From Ifrita kowaldi (taxonomy: Eukaryota > Chordata > Aves > Passeriformes > Cinclosomatidae): a stretch of 64,000 nucleotides of DNA. The notes under the pieces were generated by a model. The model did no database searches, was not told the DNA's origin, and saw only the letters and a program-made list of their open reading frames with translations. The stretch is from positions 372,001-436,000 of the forward strand of contig VZRS01009471.1 in NCBI GenBank assembly GCA_013398055.1, in the 5' to 3' direction. This document shows, piece after piece, positions 35,621-49,839 of this stretch (position 1 is the stretch's first letter; the number at the start of each line of letters is the position of its first letter). Made by a program: the position numbers and the translations under genes.

Positions 35621-38600
35621 AGGCACCTCGGAAGGTTCAGGTCGGGATGTGCAGTGTGAACAGTGCATTCCTTTGCTGGAAAAGACAAAGAAAATAACAG
35701 ATCTTCTCTCAAGGTGGTATGTACCTGTGCAGAAGGAAGCTAAGCTTTCCCTGAAGGTTGCTGCTGTGGAAAGGTTATTTCTTTCTGGTTTGAGAGGAAT
35801 TGTGAACGTTTTTTACCTTGGAATAGGTTACAGAACTGTGTGCGTATAAAAAAGCTGTAGGTAGTGCTTAGCTTGGAAGGTGAGGTTGAAGGGATGGTGT
35901 TTACTGAATGGAGTGTATGGGAAGGGATGGGAAAGCAAGGATTTTAAGCTGAGGCTGGTCATAATGTAGATATGGGAGAAGTGGAGAGGTGTGCAGAATC
36001 CTGCAGGATTGGTGCTTACCCAGCCATTGGCCTAGGCCAGGGCTCTCCTCTTCTAGAGAGCAGTTGAGTTTCCTTGGGAAAGCACTCTGTTAGAAAAGGG
36101 CAATGATGTATTCTTAATTATGCGTGTCTAGGGAATTGCGTGGGCTTTTTTTTTTTCTTTTTGTGGAGTTACACGAGAAAGTGCTTATCCTCAGGGATTT
36201 CAGGATTTCAGCCTGCCTTTTAAAAGTTTTAATGATGAAGGTGCTTAGATTGTGGGGTTTTCCCTACATTAAGGTCAGTCACTGCTTGTCCTTCGAGAGC
36301 ACTGAGGGGAAGGTGAGTTTCTCTGCTGTCATGCTTGTAAGGTCAGAGTTGGTAGGGGTTGTTGTCCTGTACTTTGTGGTGAATGACCATTGTTTATTGT
36401 TCTTCAGCCTGTTCTGAGTGCTGCAGAACAACTTCCAACAAATTTTCTCCTTGGCTCTTGCAGACTGTCTCACTGCAGGTGTGCAGGGGAACTGTGCAGT
36501 GTACAAATGTTGGCTGCCCCTTGACCAGGAAAGGTAGTTGTATGTTTGTAGTGTATTAGAAGATCCACGTTGGCTATATCTTTGTTGTTGTTTAAAAGGA
36601 AGGCAAAAAGGTGCAAGTAGATTTAGTGATTTGATAGGTTGGTGAAGTCTGTCTTACAGGAGGCATGGATTGCTGTCTTTCTCCTGCTCCCTAGCTGTGG
36701 GGAGATGAGGATGCTGTAGATAAGGGAATGAGCTGAAAGTTGGATGGATTCTGAAAGTGATTGCTGTGTCCTACACTAATGAATTGGAGCTCCCAAAATG
36801 GCTCCTCTCCCCATTCTCTGTTGGCAGCCATGGGACCAGTTTGGGGGTTTTTATCCACTTTGATTACTATACTGTTGTTCTCATCTGTGTTGGTTTTGTT
36901 TGTAATTTGCCAAAAGTGTGCCTTGAAACTGTTCTATTTTAATGTGGAGAAAATTCAATAAATGAATTATTTAATATTTTTAGCTGTCTGCACTGAATTT
37001 ATTACTTAAAGGAGTAGTGTAACCTCTGATTTAAGATTACATGTGACAAAATAGAACTGGATTAGTATGTTCCCCCAAGGAAAAATGATGGCTTTTTATA
37101 ATTACTTGTATTGATTGTAAATAACTTATGCATTCTTTACTCATGCAAGACACATCAGCTATGATTTGTTTCGTGGAAAGCAAGTATAGAAGAACTACTT
37201 TCTCTACTGTGGTAGAAATAACATATGGAACAACATGAGAGGAATTAATGTCGAATTTGTCTTCTATTCTAAAGCCTGTCCTGAAATGAAAATGGGCCCA
37301 AGTGTAGGGGAAGGAATAGTGCAGAGAAATAGGAAAAGAATGGGCGTTTTGTCCTACCCTGGTTTTGTACTTTGGATTAGTGGAGACATTAATAACCCTC
37401 TAATCTGGTGTGTGGGGTTACAGAGCTTCTATATGATAAGGATCGCAGAGAGGCCGAGGGCAGCCCTTGGCTGCTGCCGGAGCTTTGTGCTCTGTGCTGT
37501 GGATTGTGAGCTTGTGGTGTTGACCTGTGCTGCAAGTAGGTGTGTGCTGCCTGCTGATCCTGGGCAAGGGGCTTTTTGGGGAGATTTTTATTTTATATGC
37601 GTTGTCTAGATTGCATTACCACAGCAGTAATGTCTTATTTTTCAAAATATTTTTCCTTTGGATATAATATTCAAAATTCAAACCTCTCAGGCTCCCTGGG
37701 TTTAGTTTGAATCTGAGTGCTTGCCCTCTCTGAATGTAAGGTTTCCAAACAAAATGTGTTGGCATAGTTTTTCCCTATCAGAGTGCTCAGGATTTAGTGT
37801 ACTTCCCCTTCTTATTTCTGGAAAACACTTCAATGAAGGAACTGCAGTAACATAAAACACTATTTCTTCAATACTAAAGTGAATTAGAATGATATGCCAC
37901 TTACTAAACTCTTCTTACTGCTCTAAACTTAAACCATTAGTACAGTCAGATTGATAATTAGCATATCCATTGATATTGTTCAGCGATAAACTGTTAATGG
38001 CACAGTCTATCAGATATTTTAGTAAGAATTAGCTGGCAGAAAGAATTGATCCAGTGTTGGAGTAACTTAGGCCAGTAAAAAGTGTCTGTCTGTTTGTGGT
38101 GGGAGCTGTGCCAGCTCTCAGTGGAGAGAACTGCTCAGCTGTAGATGGAAGATTGGAGGATGTTGCCATATTGATTTTGGTGCCACCAGCAGGGCCATGA
38201 TCTGCATTATGTCCCTGTGTCAATAATCCAGGATCCCAACAAGAGCTGGGACTTGCTGTCACTGTCACACACCCCAGGGGCTGAGTGATGATGGTGGAGA
38301 GGTCAGGGATGTCACACAGAAAATTAACTAACAAAACTTCAGGTGCTTTTTTATTTCTAGTTATTTTTCTTATATGTGTATCACTTTTAAATAAAATTAA
38401 AATATTTAAAAATGCTATTACTCATCTTCCAGCTAGGTGTGGTTCATAGGGGACTGGCTTTGAGTGCTGATGTTCAGCTCTGCATTGTTGATGCAACTGT
38501 CAAATGTCAAACTCTTATCTCTTGTGGAGTAACTTCAAAATTGTTGGTACTTTCCAAGAAGCAAAAAATGTCTTCTCTCACTTTCATTTTGCTTGGTCCT

Positions 38601-39439
38601 TGTTTTATTACTATTTGATAGTTACTGATATTAGTAAAAATATATTTTTTAATTAAAACACAAATATTCACACTTTTTTTTTTTAGGCTGTGTGCTTTTC
38701 TGTCATTTAAGTGGACAAATCTGGACTTTGGTTTCAAAACCAAAACAGACACCTTGAATGTACATGTTTCCACCTCTTATTGTTTCTAGGGAAGTTTTGA
38801 TCTGGTCAGCAGGTCAGTTTGCTCTGAAGTGGGAATATCCACATTCAGAGTGTCTGTTTTCCTGTCGAAGTCAAATTGCAAATCTCTTAGTTTTGAAAAA
38901 TACCATGACCATGTTCTTTATCATTACCTGTTCATCTGCCAGAAGGCACAATGAATATGCTTTAACCTGTGGACTGACTCTTTCTTGCATTTTGGACACT
39001 GGAAGATATAAATTCGTTGCCCATTTTTATTGCTTCTTGGCCACTTCACCATTGTCACAGAGAAGATGGACTTAGTAATGTGTTTTCTTCCCTTCCTGGC
39101 CTGGTGCCTCGGGATGCTCTCAGCTGCTTTCCCACAGCCCTTGGTGGGTGGACTGGATTCCCGCTGTGAAACTAGTTTGTGTGCACTCCCTTGGAAGTGA
39201 TTGAAGAAGGAATTTTGTTTTAAAACTTTCAAGAAGCTAAACCAAACAACTTCTCTCAGTGTGGGAGTAGACCAAATCCCATAGGCTTCATTATGGGTGA
39301 TGGTTGACTGGCAGACTTGCTGGGCTTTCACTCCAGGCATTTTATTAAAAAGTGCTTCTCAGATGTGAAGTTTTCTATCCTAAATTTAGGTATTTTAACT
39401 ACATAGTTTTCTTCTTAAAAAATAGCAAATATGTAGTTT

Positions 39440-39453
39440 AAAAAAAAAAAAAA
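39440..39453 (+). repeat. Poly(A) run ending at an ambiguous base
   Basis: Fourteen A residues are followed at once by N at 39,454. Homopolymers are common places for assembly breaks. Confidence 0.8.
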
Positions 39454-39454
39454 N

Positions 39455-39615
39455 TTGAGGTTCCTTTTGTCCACAAGGATTTATGAATCTTGGGTACTTC
39501 CATCCCCTTTCAGGGTGGGTCACCACATCAGGGAACGATTGGATGTGGCGGTCAGTGCCATGGTCGGGGTGACAAGGTAGGGATCAGTCTCAGGTTAGAC
39601 TCGATGACCTCGGAG
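39455..39615 (+). repeat. 161-bp duplicated segment, copy B, bracketed by N
   Basis: This is a near-exact copy (one mismatch) of 34,934-35,094, lying between single N bases at 39,454 and 39,616. It stops inside the CR1 signature, at cgatgacctcggag, and lacks the CR1 tail that copy A has. These borders fit an assembly patch better than a retrotransposition event. Confidence 0.9.
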
Positions 39616-42600
39616 NTGAGGTTATGGTTTTACTCTGACTGAAGTCTGTCAAGGTAAGAGCTGGTAACATTGATAAGCAGCACTTACTAACCATGGCTGC
39701 TATGAAAGCCATTGTGTGTGTGTACTTCAGAGGAACATCTTTCACACCAAAGGTCTGGTACTTCTCAGTGGTTCATCCTTTACTTGCAGAGTTGGTTTTA
39801 GTGTCTGATTTAGTGGTGGCCGAGTTAGTGGTACTACCCTCTGCAATTTATTCTATAAATAGGGTAAGCATTGTGTCATTTTAGTCATAGTATAGTCAGT
39901 TAAGCATGATGATGAATTATCTCTGGAAAAATTTAAATCATTTGATATTTTTGTGTAAATTGTCATAGGAAGAACAAGTGAGCAGTGTACCCTTGGTTAA
40001 TATTTCTGTGCCTTCCAGAAGGAAGAGGGGGTTTTTTTACCTGAAAGATACCTGGTGCTTGAGAAAACTTTGGAGTTGTCCTGTTGCTCTCTAAGCAGTG
40101 CCTGTAGCATCCTGAAATGCAGAACTGCAGCATGACTGCTGATATAATGAGGAATTGTGTGTATTTTTTTTCCCCATTCATTTATCCTCCTGTCAACCAC
40201 AACTCCCCTTGGCATTCAGCTGACTTGGGATGGTGCTTCCCACCTTCCTGTCTCTATCCTACACTTCTCTTCCCAGGCCTGACTCCTTCAATACAATGAA
40301 GGGGAAAAATAAAAGCTTTTGAATCACCTTTTATGTCTGTTTCCATCTCCTCTGGCAATTCCTCCTTCACACAGCGGAGCAGCAGAAATGTGGCCTTGCT
40401 TGCTCTTTGCTCTCAGGTTTTTGCTCTCTCTCTGGTCAAACACCCAGTCATTTGACCATGTCTTGGGCAACTGCTGCTTTTCAGCAAGTCCTCTGGTTTC
40501 CTCAGCCCTCCTTCCCAGCCACCACCCCAGTTTCTTTAATACTGCTCTCCTTGCCTTTTGCACTCCTGTCTGTGAGTGTCCCCTGGACCTTGCCCTTGTT
40601 TTGGCTGCTCCAGGCCTTGCTCTGCTCTGTGGGATTACACTCATCCCTCTATTCTTCCTCTTCTAGAGAAACTCGCATGACTGTGCAAACTTCCTCAGTG
40701 AAAAATGTCTTTTCCAAGCAGTATGGCTCCCTAGCTATGCTGAATCTCATCTTATTTGCTCTTTTTGAAATATATTTTTCTTTATTTAAGAGCTTTCCAG
40801 GTTCTGTTACTAAGGAAGGAAGATCTCCTTGTGCTTTCCTCTTGGTATAGAGAACTACTCATCTGCTTTCCAGCCCTGCCGTATACATGTTCAGGCTCTG
40901 AGTGTTTTTTCAGAACAGATTGTAGAATTTTGAGGCAGTGAACTTCAGTTACCTAATCATGAGGTTGGCTGACTTCTAATTCTTTAATACCTTGGTATCT
41001 TTATTTATAAACTGAAGTAAGTGCCTCACTGATTGCAAAAAAATAATTGCTGAAAGTTAACTTACGCCTCTTGGAAATAGAAGTAGAGAATAGAAGTGTT
41101 CCATCTTTTGGCTATCAGAGCAGTTCTGAAATTCGTATCAGTAGAGAGCAGGACAGGAAACAGCAGTGCTGTGATCTGCTCGTTTGGTTCTGTGTGCAGT
41201 TAAAGGCCCTGTCTTGTGTTTCTGGCTGCTTTAGGGACTGAAAACGAACCAGAATCTTGGAGTAAAAAAAAACCAAAAGGCAGTCTGATTTTTTGTTACT
41301 TAATAAGCCAAAAACACCTTGTCTTACTGTGGTGAGTCACACTGAGAAGAAATTTAAATTTGGGTGGGATTTTATTAATATTTATCTTGTTATATTTTGT
41401 GGTTTCTGCAAGTGGTTTTTAGTAAAACTGTGGAGCGAAAATGCAATTACAGATAGAAGTTATACATGGCAAAGTGAATTGGAATCGATAATGGAAGGCA
41501 ATGATAGCATTAACTGTGTGTATTCCAGAGGGAATAACCTGGAGGTGAGAGGGAGGGATTACCTGGGGATCAAACCAAACCAGATTTGTCAATTCTGGTG
41601 GTGTTCCCATGCCTTTAAGCCAGTGACCCGAATAGACTGTGTGGTTTGTATTGCATCTTTTGTCAGTACATGTTTTTAGCTTACAGATAATGGCAACGAG
41701 ATTTGCTGTTTAAATGGCAACAAAGGAGAGGAATATGCACAACAAAAGGAGAAACAGCTCTTTCACCATTTCTGTCGAGTGTTTCCGTGTACAACTGTTT
41801 ATCCCCCACACCCGTGCCTTGGTAGGGTAACTTCGTATTTGCATGGCTGGTCACCATTAAAATACTCCCCAAAAGAAATGATTTATTTTAATCTATGCTA
41901 TATCAGTGCTATGCAAAATCAGGAGGCAGCACCATGGTTGGTTGCTTTAAAAAAAAGAGCAAAACAGTAACTTGCAAACAGTAACGTAGATAAAACCACA
42001 GAGTATAATACAATCCTTACATCTGTGTGTTCAGTGTCGTTGCCTTAATCTACACAGGAAGAAACACAGAGCAGTGCTAGAAGTTATTGCTGAAGCAATA
42101 AGTATTTTAACCATCCACACTAAATTTTCATGTCCAGTATCCTTTAAGAGCATTGTCCTTCCTACGGCCTACTGGAGTTCCTATTAGACTCCCATTGACT
42201 TCAGACACAAGAATTGGAACATTCATCTTACATTAACAGTAACCTGTGCCAAAATCTCTCTGATACATTTTGTCTGTGGTGTTACTTGGTTTATTTTGAT
42301 GAAGTACAAAGCATAAATTTGGCTCTGTTAATTCAAATCATCTGACAGGCTGGCATCTTTATGTCATATGCTGCATCTTTTGAATTTTCTTTCAAAGATT
42401 GGTTTCAAGTAAGGTTTTCTTAATCGGCAGCTTGCAATGTCTGTTTATATCTTCTCCCATGTGAAATTAATGGGAAGGCAATTAGGCAAACTCTGGATTC
42501 TGTGCTTGAGTGATGCTTCTAGCTGTGAAGATATAGCTGTCTGTCTGGTCTTCACAGCTTCTGCTGGAGTCTTAGATGAAACTGGAGATAAAGATGTTAA

Positions 42601-45600
42601 ATCTCAAAGTGGTGCATTAACTCCTGATGTTACAGAGGTTACATTTGTTGGAGGCACTGGGGATTACATTTAGCTGATGATCCATCGGGAGGGGTTGCAA
42701 TGGCTTGTTACAATGTCAAATCTCACTGCGTATTTGCTTTCAAGCAAGAGTAAATGTGAGCCTAACCTTATTGTGGAATACGAATGTTTTCTGATACATT
42801 TTTATCTACAGCTCTGGGTTTTGTACCAGTCTAAGCACTTCTGTACTGGAAACACTCTTTCAGTTGCGTTTGTTCAAAACCTGAATGTGTACAAACACTG
42901 GTGGGAAACCTGAGCTTTGGAATTTGCTTTCTAATACCGATTAAGTTTGTCAGCTTCCCCTGGAGAGTCTGAACGGAAATCAGGATTTGAGAAAGGTCAT
43001 TTATCACTTACAAATGTCAGTCATCAAGTCCTAAAAAGTAAGTTTTGCTGCATGACTACACCAATCCCAGTTGCCACAAGGGAGAATGGGGGACAGAAGG
43101 AAGGCCAGACTATTTTTTTTGGCAGGCAGCAAGCACTTAGGTTAAACTGATTATCAGACTGTACCCATAGGCTGTGGTTTCATGTTGCAGCTAAGCCAGT
43201 CTAGAAGGTTGCTGCTGCTGAAAGAAGTGCTCCTGCTCTCTTATTCCTGCTCCCACAGTTGTATTTCCATCATTTCCTTTGTGCCAGCTGTGCACATTGG
43301 ACCCATCACTGAGCCAGTTCAGCTCAGTCACCCAGTTTGAGAACTACTCACTGCTGAATTAATTAGTTTAATTTAGTGAAAGACCTGATAAGTATTAGAG
43401 CGGGCATAAAGGAAGGGTGGAGACCACACAGTAGTAATATGAGAGTCCAAGGGTATAGTTCTGACGTTTTTTTCACAGTTTACTCCGATCTACGTGTTCA
43501 TTGTCACGTGTGTGTCAGGTCTGGTCTGTGCTCAGCTGAGTGTGAGGTGTGACCTGCTTTGGACCTGGTTTGAGAGTCACTCCCCTCCCACCCCCCAGCT
43601 TTTTCCTGTATCACTCTGATGCTGTCACTGCTGTCAGAGACTCCTGTAGCATGGTGGGGATAAAGGCACATGTGCTCACAGTGAGGTGAGAGTGCTGAGT
43701 TATCCTGTCAGATGACCACCAGTACAAAAATTGATTTAAAATGATCGGAACTGCGGGCTTAGTCAAGCCTTCCCATTCTGTATTGCTTATATGCCTGGAA
43801 TATTTTAAATGGTTGGAAAATTTCATGCTGGAGGAGGATTTTCTTCCTTTTTAACTGTTTAGGAATTCATGTAGTTGACAAGTGGTAACAAAAAATACGA
43901 ATATATACAATCATAGCAGTATTTTCTGTCAAGAAATAGATTCTAGAGGCTTGGGGGAGTACTAGTCTGTTGTTCTCAGGGAACCTATTAAATTGCTTTA
44001 GAAACCTTACTCTAAATAATAGGATCTGTATCCTGTTCCTTATCAAATAAAGATGTTAATTGTCTTTTATTTGTCATACTATGTTTATTATCACAATGTC
44101 TCCATGAATATATCTGGCAACAATATTTTCCAGGTCATTTATTAAGATTTATGTCCTTTAAGAGGCTACTCTACTGCACTATTTTTTCATGCCTGCAGCC
44201 TGCTTTTCTGGCAACTAAATTTTTTAAATTACTGTTCCTTGAAAGTAAGTTTTTACCTGTTCCCTTTCCCAGTTTATTCTCTGTATACCAATTTGGGTGG
44301 CCAAATTACGTAGCAAGGGATAGGGAACCACAGTGGGTGTTAACTGTGGTGTTAACTCCCTTTTTGTGGTGCTTGTTCACATACATAACTCTTGAGTTGT
44401 GTATGAATTGCTGCTATTTCTGAAGTTTTCTGGTACCTGTGAAATTACCGTAGTGCTGTCTGGTAGCTGGGCATGTGGAAGTGAGTTTCCATGGTCTTGT
44501 TGATTATTTCAGCTTTTGAAAATGTCTACAAAGATGCCAATTTGCTTTAAGTGGTAGTGTCCTCATACCCGTAGCAATGGTAAATTACAGAAGCCATTGC
44601 CTGTATAAATTTCACAGACATCGGCTTCTTTCTGGTTTCTTCCACATCACTTTCTTGGGCAAGCTATATTTCACTTTTGTTACCTTCCTTTGAATTTTTA
44701 AGTGTGTTAGGTTATCATGAATTTGTTCTTTCTGCTCAGAAATTGAGAAGCAGAGTACCTGGGGTGGTCTGTAGCCTGAATGCTCTCAAAGCTACGCCTT
44801 AATTCTTGGCCCCATGACAAATAGCGAGACAGCACGAGATCTCACACTAGTGGTGTCTGGGGGAATTTTGGAATTAATGTAATCGTTTTCTTTTATATAT
44901 TAACTTACTTCATCAAAGAGAACAATGCAGTAGGGTTGTTTTGTGTTGTTTTGTTGGCTGGTTTTTTTTCTTGAGAGTTGAGTCATACTTTATTCCCATT
45001 TTTCTGCCTGAAGAGGACAGCCTTTAATAATCTGTAGGCGAAGTGATAAACATATAATAAGAAGTCACAGGGATTTTTTTCCCTCCCACTGCAAATGAGT
45101 CAGCAATTAAATTATCTTGAAAGAAAATCAGTCTGTTGTCTGGGTTTAGCAAATGTTTACATTTTAAGAGAACAGTTATATTAGTGGTGCTCAGAGTGCA
45201 AGTTGTGTATGGGGTCTCCTGTATAATGAAATGCATATCACAATCTCTCCCTAAATGACTCTCAATCTGAAATATTTTTATTTGATCAGAACAGCAGATT
45301 CCTGGTGGTGTACTAAAACAATATACTCAAATTTTCTTTTACTGGGAAGACACACTGAAAACCTCACTGTCAAGTGGAATTGCCACGTGTAATCCAGTTC
45401 TGGATTTTCTGGTTATATCATACAAATGATGAGACGTGGTAGCGTGGAAAAGCTTGGCAGAAATATTCCTGTGTAAATACGAAGGCTCATTCATATTTTC
45501 AGTCTTGCTCTGGTCAGGAAGATTTATGTGACTTGACATTTTTGGGGACTTGTTTTCAAATGCTGTGGAAGGGAATAGGTGGCTGTGCTGGAGGTCTGGT

Positions 45601-46017
45601 TCCGGGCTGGAGGAGCTTCTGTCTGCTTAAAACACCTTCTGTTGGTGTTTATCTTGCAGATAATGAGGTGGGACAGGCTGGTGAAATGAAAGGGGCAGGG
45701 ACTTGTGTGACGCGTTTGACAGCTGCATTGTTCGAGCTCAGATGTGTGAAATGCTCAAAAAGCTTTGCCAAGGGGATCACGTCAGGCTGTGCCTGCAGGG
45801 TGTAGAGATCTACCTAGGCTGGCCTAAACCTGGCAGTGGTGTAATCCAGCTGTGAACCCTCTCGGAGAAATGTGCCCAGTTCCTGGGGACTTCACCTTCC
45901 CCAGTTCTGTGCTGCCATCACCATGCTCTTGTTTGTTCAAGCAGTGACTGGTCTGAGTAAATGCCCACAGCCTGTAGAGTAAATAACCCCCTTCATAAAT
46001 CCAGGGAGACACTGAGC

Positions 46018-46032
46018 TTTTTTTTTTTTTTT
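46018..46032 (+). repeat. Poly(T) run
   Basis: About fifteen T residues lie in predicted RABEP1 intron 1. No element is recognisable beside it. Confidence 0.7.
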
Positions 46033-47345
46033 CAAATTGATCCTTCTGAAAAGAGCAGATATGAAAAAGAAAAATTGTTAAAGCAAGGGGAACAAGATAC
46101 AAGCACTTAGGGAGCAGGGAAAATGCTGGTGATCGTGATGAGATTGGTAACTCTGTTCTCTCCATTTTGTGTCGCTGTAGATTAATTCAAAGTTCACCAG
46201 ACTGTAGCTTGCTGTTGAGTTTTGAAATACTCTGATATGCATTCAAGCTTAGCAACACTGCATTTCTGAGGAGTTTAACTGGTGGTAGCAGCAGGATGCA
46301 GCCAAAACACTTTTCATAGAATATCATTAATGGTGTTGTCTGGTTGACTTGTCCAACTCTGTGATTCATCCACTGCTGCCCTATGTAAATTATTCAAAGA
46401 ATTGATAAAACACAGAGCATGGTTGATTTTCTTGGAAAAAAATGCTAACCAATAGTGTTTTTCTGAAATTTCTTGAGGAATTGTTCTCCTCATCAAAACA
46501 TCAAAGGCAGAGGTGAATTGGAGTGAAAATTAATGATGGTAAAACTCCAGGTGCATTAGGTTGGGACTTCTGTGGAGAAAACTGTGTGCACAGAACTGAG
46601 AGCTCTGATGGCATCCTCGTTAAAAGGAGAGAACCAGCTACTATGGTGAGAAGGGATGTATGAAAAGCCAGGCTGTAATGGTGGAGGTAGGGGACTGTCC
46701 TTGGGATGAAATGATGCTTTTGGCAAATGAAAAGAGATTCTTGGAAAAAAATTCAGGCTCACTTTTGTCAACATGGACATCCATGTTTAAGTGCATTCCC
46801 GTGATACTTGATGTGAATGAGCACTGTTCCATTGCAGTCCAATGTAAAAATGGTTAACTAAGCGTACATTTAAAACTAGGCTTAAGTTAACTGGGGGTCA
46901 GAATGACTAAGTGTATAGAAGATCATTACTTGTCACGTGAAGTGGGCTTACCAAAACTGGCAGTCAGGTGTGATTCTCCTTTACTGAGTGAAATGGAGTG
47001 TCATGAGGTGGATATTTGGACCCCAGAAAGCCACTGCCTGCTTTTGTGTCCAGGAAAGAAGATGAAGGAGACAATAACAAAGCAAGAAAGCAGTTAACAC
47101 ATTGGGAGTGCTGTGAAAAGGGAGCAAAAGTGGGAAGTGGAAAAAAAATGGGGAAGGAGAAACTGTGTGTTGGCCTTTTTTTTCCTTGTAAACGTGCATG
47201 AAGATGTTTGCTGTGTAAACATACTTTGGGGGAAATTACCTAGTTGTTACTGCATATGGCTATTTATCTCTGCAGGTTTCATTAAGCCATTTAAAGGACC
47301 CTTGTTTTCTCTTCCCATTTTTCTTGTTCTCATCTTGTGGCTACC

Positions 47346-47487
47346 TCATCCCTGGAAGTGTCCAAGGCCAGGTTGGACAGGGCTTGGAGCCTCATCTAAT
47401 GGAAGGTGTCCCTGCACAAGCCAGGGGGTTATAATGAGATGATCTTTAAGGTCTCTTCCAGCCCAAACCATTCTGTCATTCTTGATT
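47346..47487 (+). mobile_element. CR1 LINE 3' end fragment
   Basis: This is the best preserved CR1 piece of the window. It has tccctggaagtgtccaaggc, caggttggacagggcttgga, ggaaggtgtccctgcaca, gatgatctttaaggtctc and ttccagcccaaaccattctg, in the CR1 order. It corresponds to the last roughly 140 bp of the element, with a slightly degraded octamer tail. Confidence 0.9.
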
Positions 47488-48442
47488 GTGTTGCAGAAGA
47501 GAGTCATCCCATTTATTCAAACATCTAAATTTCTTCAGATTTTAATTACTTTAATTTAGTGATAGCTTTTTATTTTCTAAGATCTTTAACGTAGGGTGTC
47601 ATACAGTATTTAGCATGAAAAAGGAAAATAAAGAGTAGGAATAGGCACTACTGAGATTACAGGTTATAGTGGAAAGATGTTTGTCATTCTGCTTCAATTA
47701 AAAATAACATTACTTTCAAACTTTAATAATATATTGCAAACTTCCACTTGATGTTAACAGAGTATTTATAATGTGGCTTGATGTTGGTAACATGCAGTGC
47801 TCGGCTGAATATTTTTGATCCTGCACTTGCTGATTTACTGCAATAATTATAAAGCTTCTGTAACAGATATGATGCAGCAAGGCTCAGTTCTGCATGGTGA
47901 TATCTGCATTTGTCAGCAACACCGAGTTTTTATGGATTTGGCCTTATATTGGTACTGGATTGTTTGCCTGTGAATGTTTAGTCAGTAAAGAACAAATTGT
48001 GGATGTCAAATAACCTTCAGCTGCACAATCAGCCAGAAATGGCTGGATGAATGCAGCAGTGTCTGAAAGCTGCACTGCCCGAAATGGGGAAGTGCCTGAG
48101 CTCCTTCTGCAGAACAGCTCAGTGCTGGCAGCACTGGGGAACAGCTCCTGTGCCTGGGCACAGCTGTGGGGCAGAACCCCCGGTTTTCCCCTTTCTGGGG
48201 TTGAGTTCTCCTCACTGCACACAGTGAAATGCTCTGAAAGAGGAGGTGAGACCGTCGGAGGCGTTTGGTGCCGCTCTGAAAATGAAGGTGGCAAGTGAGA
48301 AGTCAGGGGTCATTCTCTGTCCTCAAGTTTTACTTGAAAGTAAAGTGTGTGACCAGTGAGCTTGAGCCATTTGACCCAGTAAATAAAATGCTTGATGCTT
48401 GTAAATGCAAGTTTGAGAAAAGCAAGTAATTATTTTCTTCCT

Positions 48443-48471
48443 GTTTTGTTTTGTTTGTTTTTTTTTTTTCC
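48443..48471 (+). repeat. TTTTG-type simple repeat with poly(T)
   Basis: The sequence is tgttttgttttgtttg followed by a long T run. It is a low-complexity tract in predicted RABEP1 intron 1. Confidence 0.7.
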
Positions 48472-49839
48472 TTCAGTTTGATTTGCTGCTGTTGAATATC
48501 TGTGTGTAAGGGCAAATGTTGTTCCTTGAAAATAGAGCAACCCCCATTTCATGAGTCAGGAATTGCTTCTGTTTAAAATGCTTTTTCAAAGAGCCATGAT
48601 CTGTTCCTTTGCTTCTGAGTGCCTCATGCAAACAGCTGGATTGGAGCGTATTGTAAGGGGTAGGGGGTGGGGGGGTTGGTTGTCCTTTTTTCGTCAAATC
48701 CTGTATGAATAAAATAAAGAAAATTGTTTTGCAGTCTCTATGCATGGTCTGGTGGCAGACTTAGATTGAAGCTTATATAGCAGCATAATTGTGGCTCCAG
48801 TATGATTTCACGATAGATGAAAATTAGTGCTCATAGAAAATGGTAGAAAGTCGTAGTAGAAACTCATACTCACAGAAATAAGTATTTTTCCATACTTCTG
48901 TCTCAAGCAATCATGACAGGAAAAGAAGGGTAGAAAATGACAGAAACAATTTTTTTTTTGTCTCCAAAAAGTTGATTGTACATGTAGGGGTTTTTTTCTG
49001 CTCTGTTTTCATATTTCAGCTATGTTGGACTGAACTCTTGATGTCATGTTTGACACTTTAAATATCAAGCAAAAAGCTCTGTGGCATTAATTTTATAAAT
49101 AGACCTGGTACTCAAAAATAGTCTTATTGATAATCAGCTTTGTCTGTCTTAGTTCTGGAGTGATCACTACATGTTTGTGTAACTGGAAACTGTCATACAT
49201 AAAATTTAATCCTTTTTGGAGCTGATCTGTGAAACAGCATATAAATAACTAGTCAATAAGAAACGTGTGTTTGTTCCTGTGTTTTCCTAGAATTGGAATT
49301 TTGCTGTGCAGTGGGTTAAGAGAAAGCTGTATCTTTTTTATTAGAGTTTCGCTTCGTGTATTGCAGCAGTTTCATGGTTCTCCTGTAAATCGATGAGTCC
49401 ACTCTGAAATGGATTTTGCTGTACTTCTTTTGAGTTCTTCTACCTGATTAAGGCACATGATGAGATTCACTGTGCTTTGCTGTAAATGTCAGTGCTCCGC
49501 AGGAGATGGGGATCCCTGTGTCTGACCTGGAGTGTCTCTGCAAAAATCTGTGTTGTTAGCTAAAAACAAAGCTAGTGATTTAATTGGCATCTCCAGCTCT
49601 GTCATTTGTAGCCTATTCGGCCTAATAATCTGTGAAAAAAAATGCTGTTTTAAATTGTTGGCTAAAAGGATTTCTTGTTTGTTTTTTTTTAGTTTGGCAT
49701 ATCAATTTTAATTTAAAGTTTTCTCAGTGCTATTTCAGGAGTTAAAAAACTGGATCTTTAGGATTTATGTTTGTTTCTTGATGACTTAGGGCCCTAAATA
49801 GGGAATTAGGTCTTCACACCAGTGCTCTGAGGAAATACA

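Noticed and set aside
35217..35849. 210-codon plus-strand open frame over the second CpG island
   Set aside because: It begins at a TTG, not an ATG, contains an ambiguous residue, and runs from GC-rich repeats into ordinary AT-rich DNA without any family resemblance.
38924..39340. 138-codon minus-strand frame with a basic, Cys-containing stretch (FQCPKCKKES)
   Set aside because: I considered a zinc-ribbon or ribosomal protein pseudogene. The CxxC pair is alone, no second pair follows, and no family alignment came to mind.
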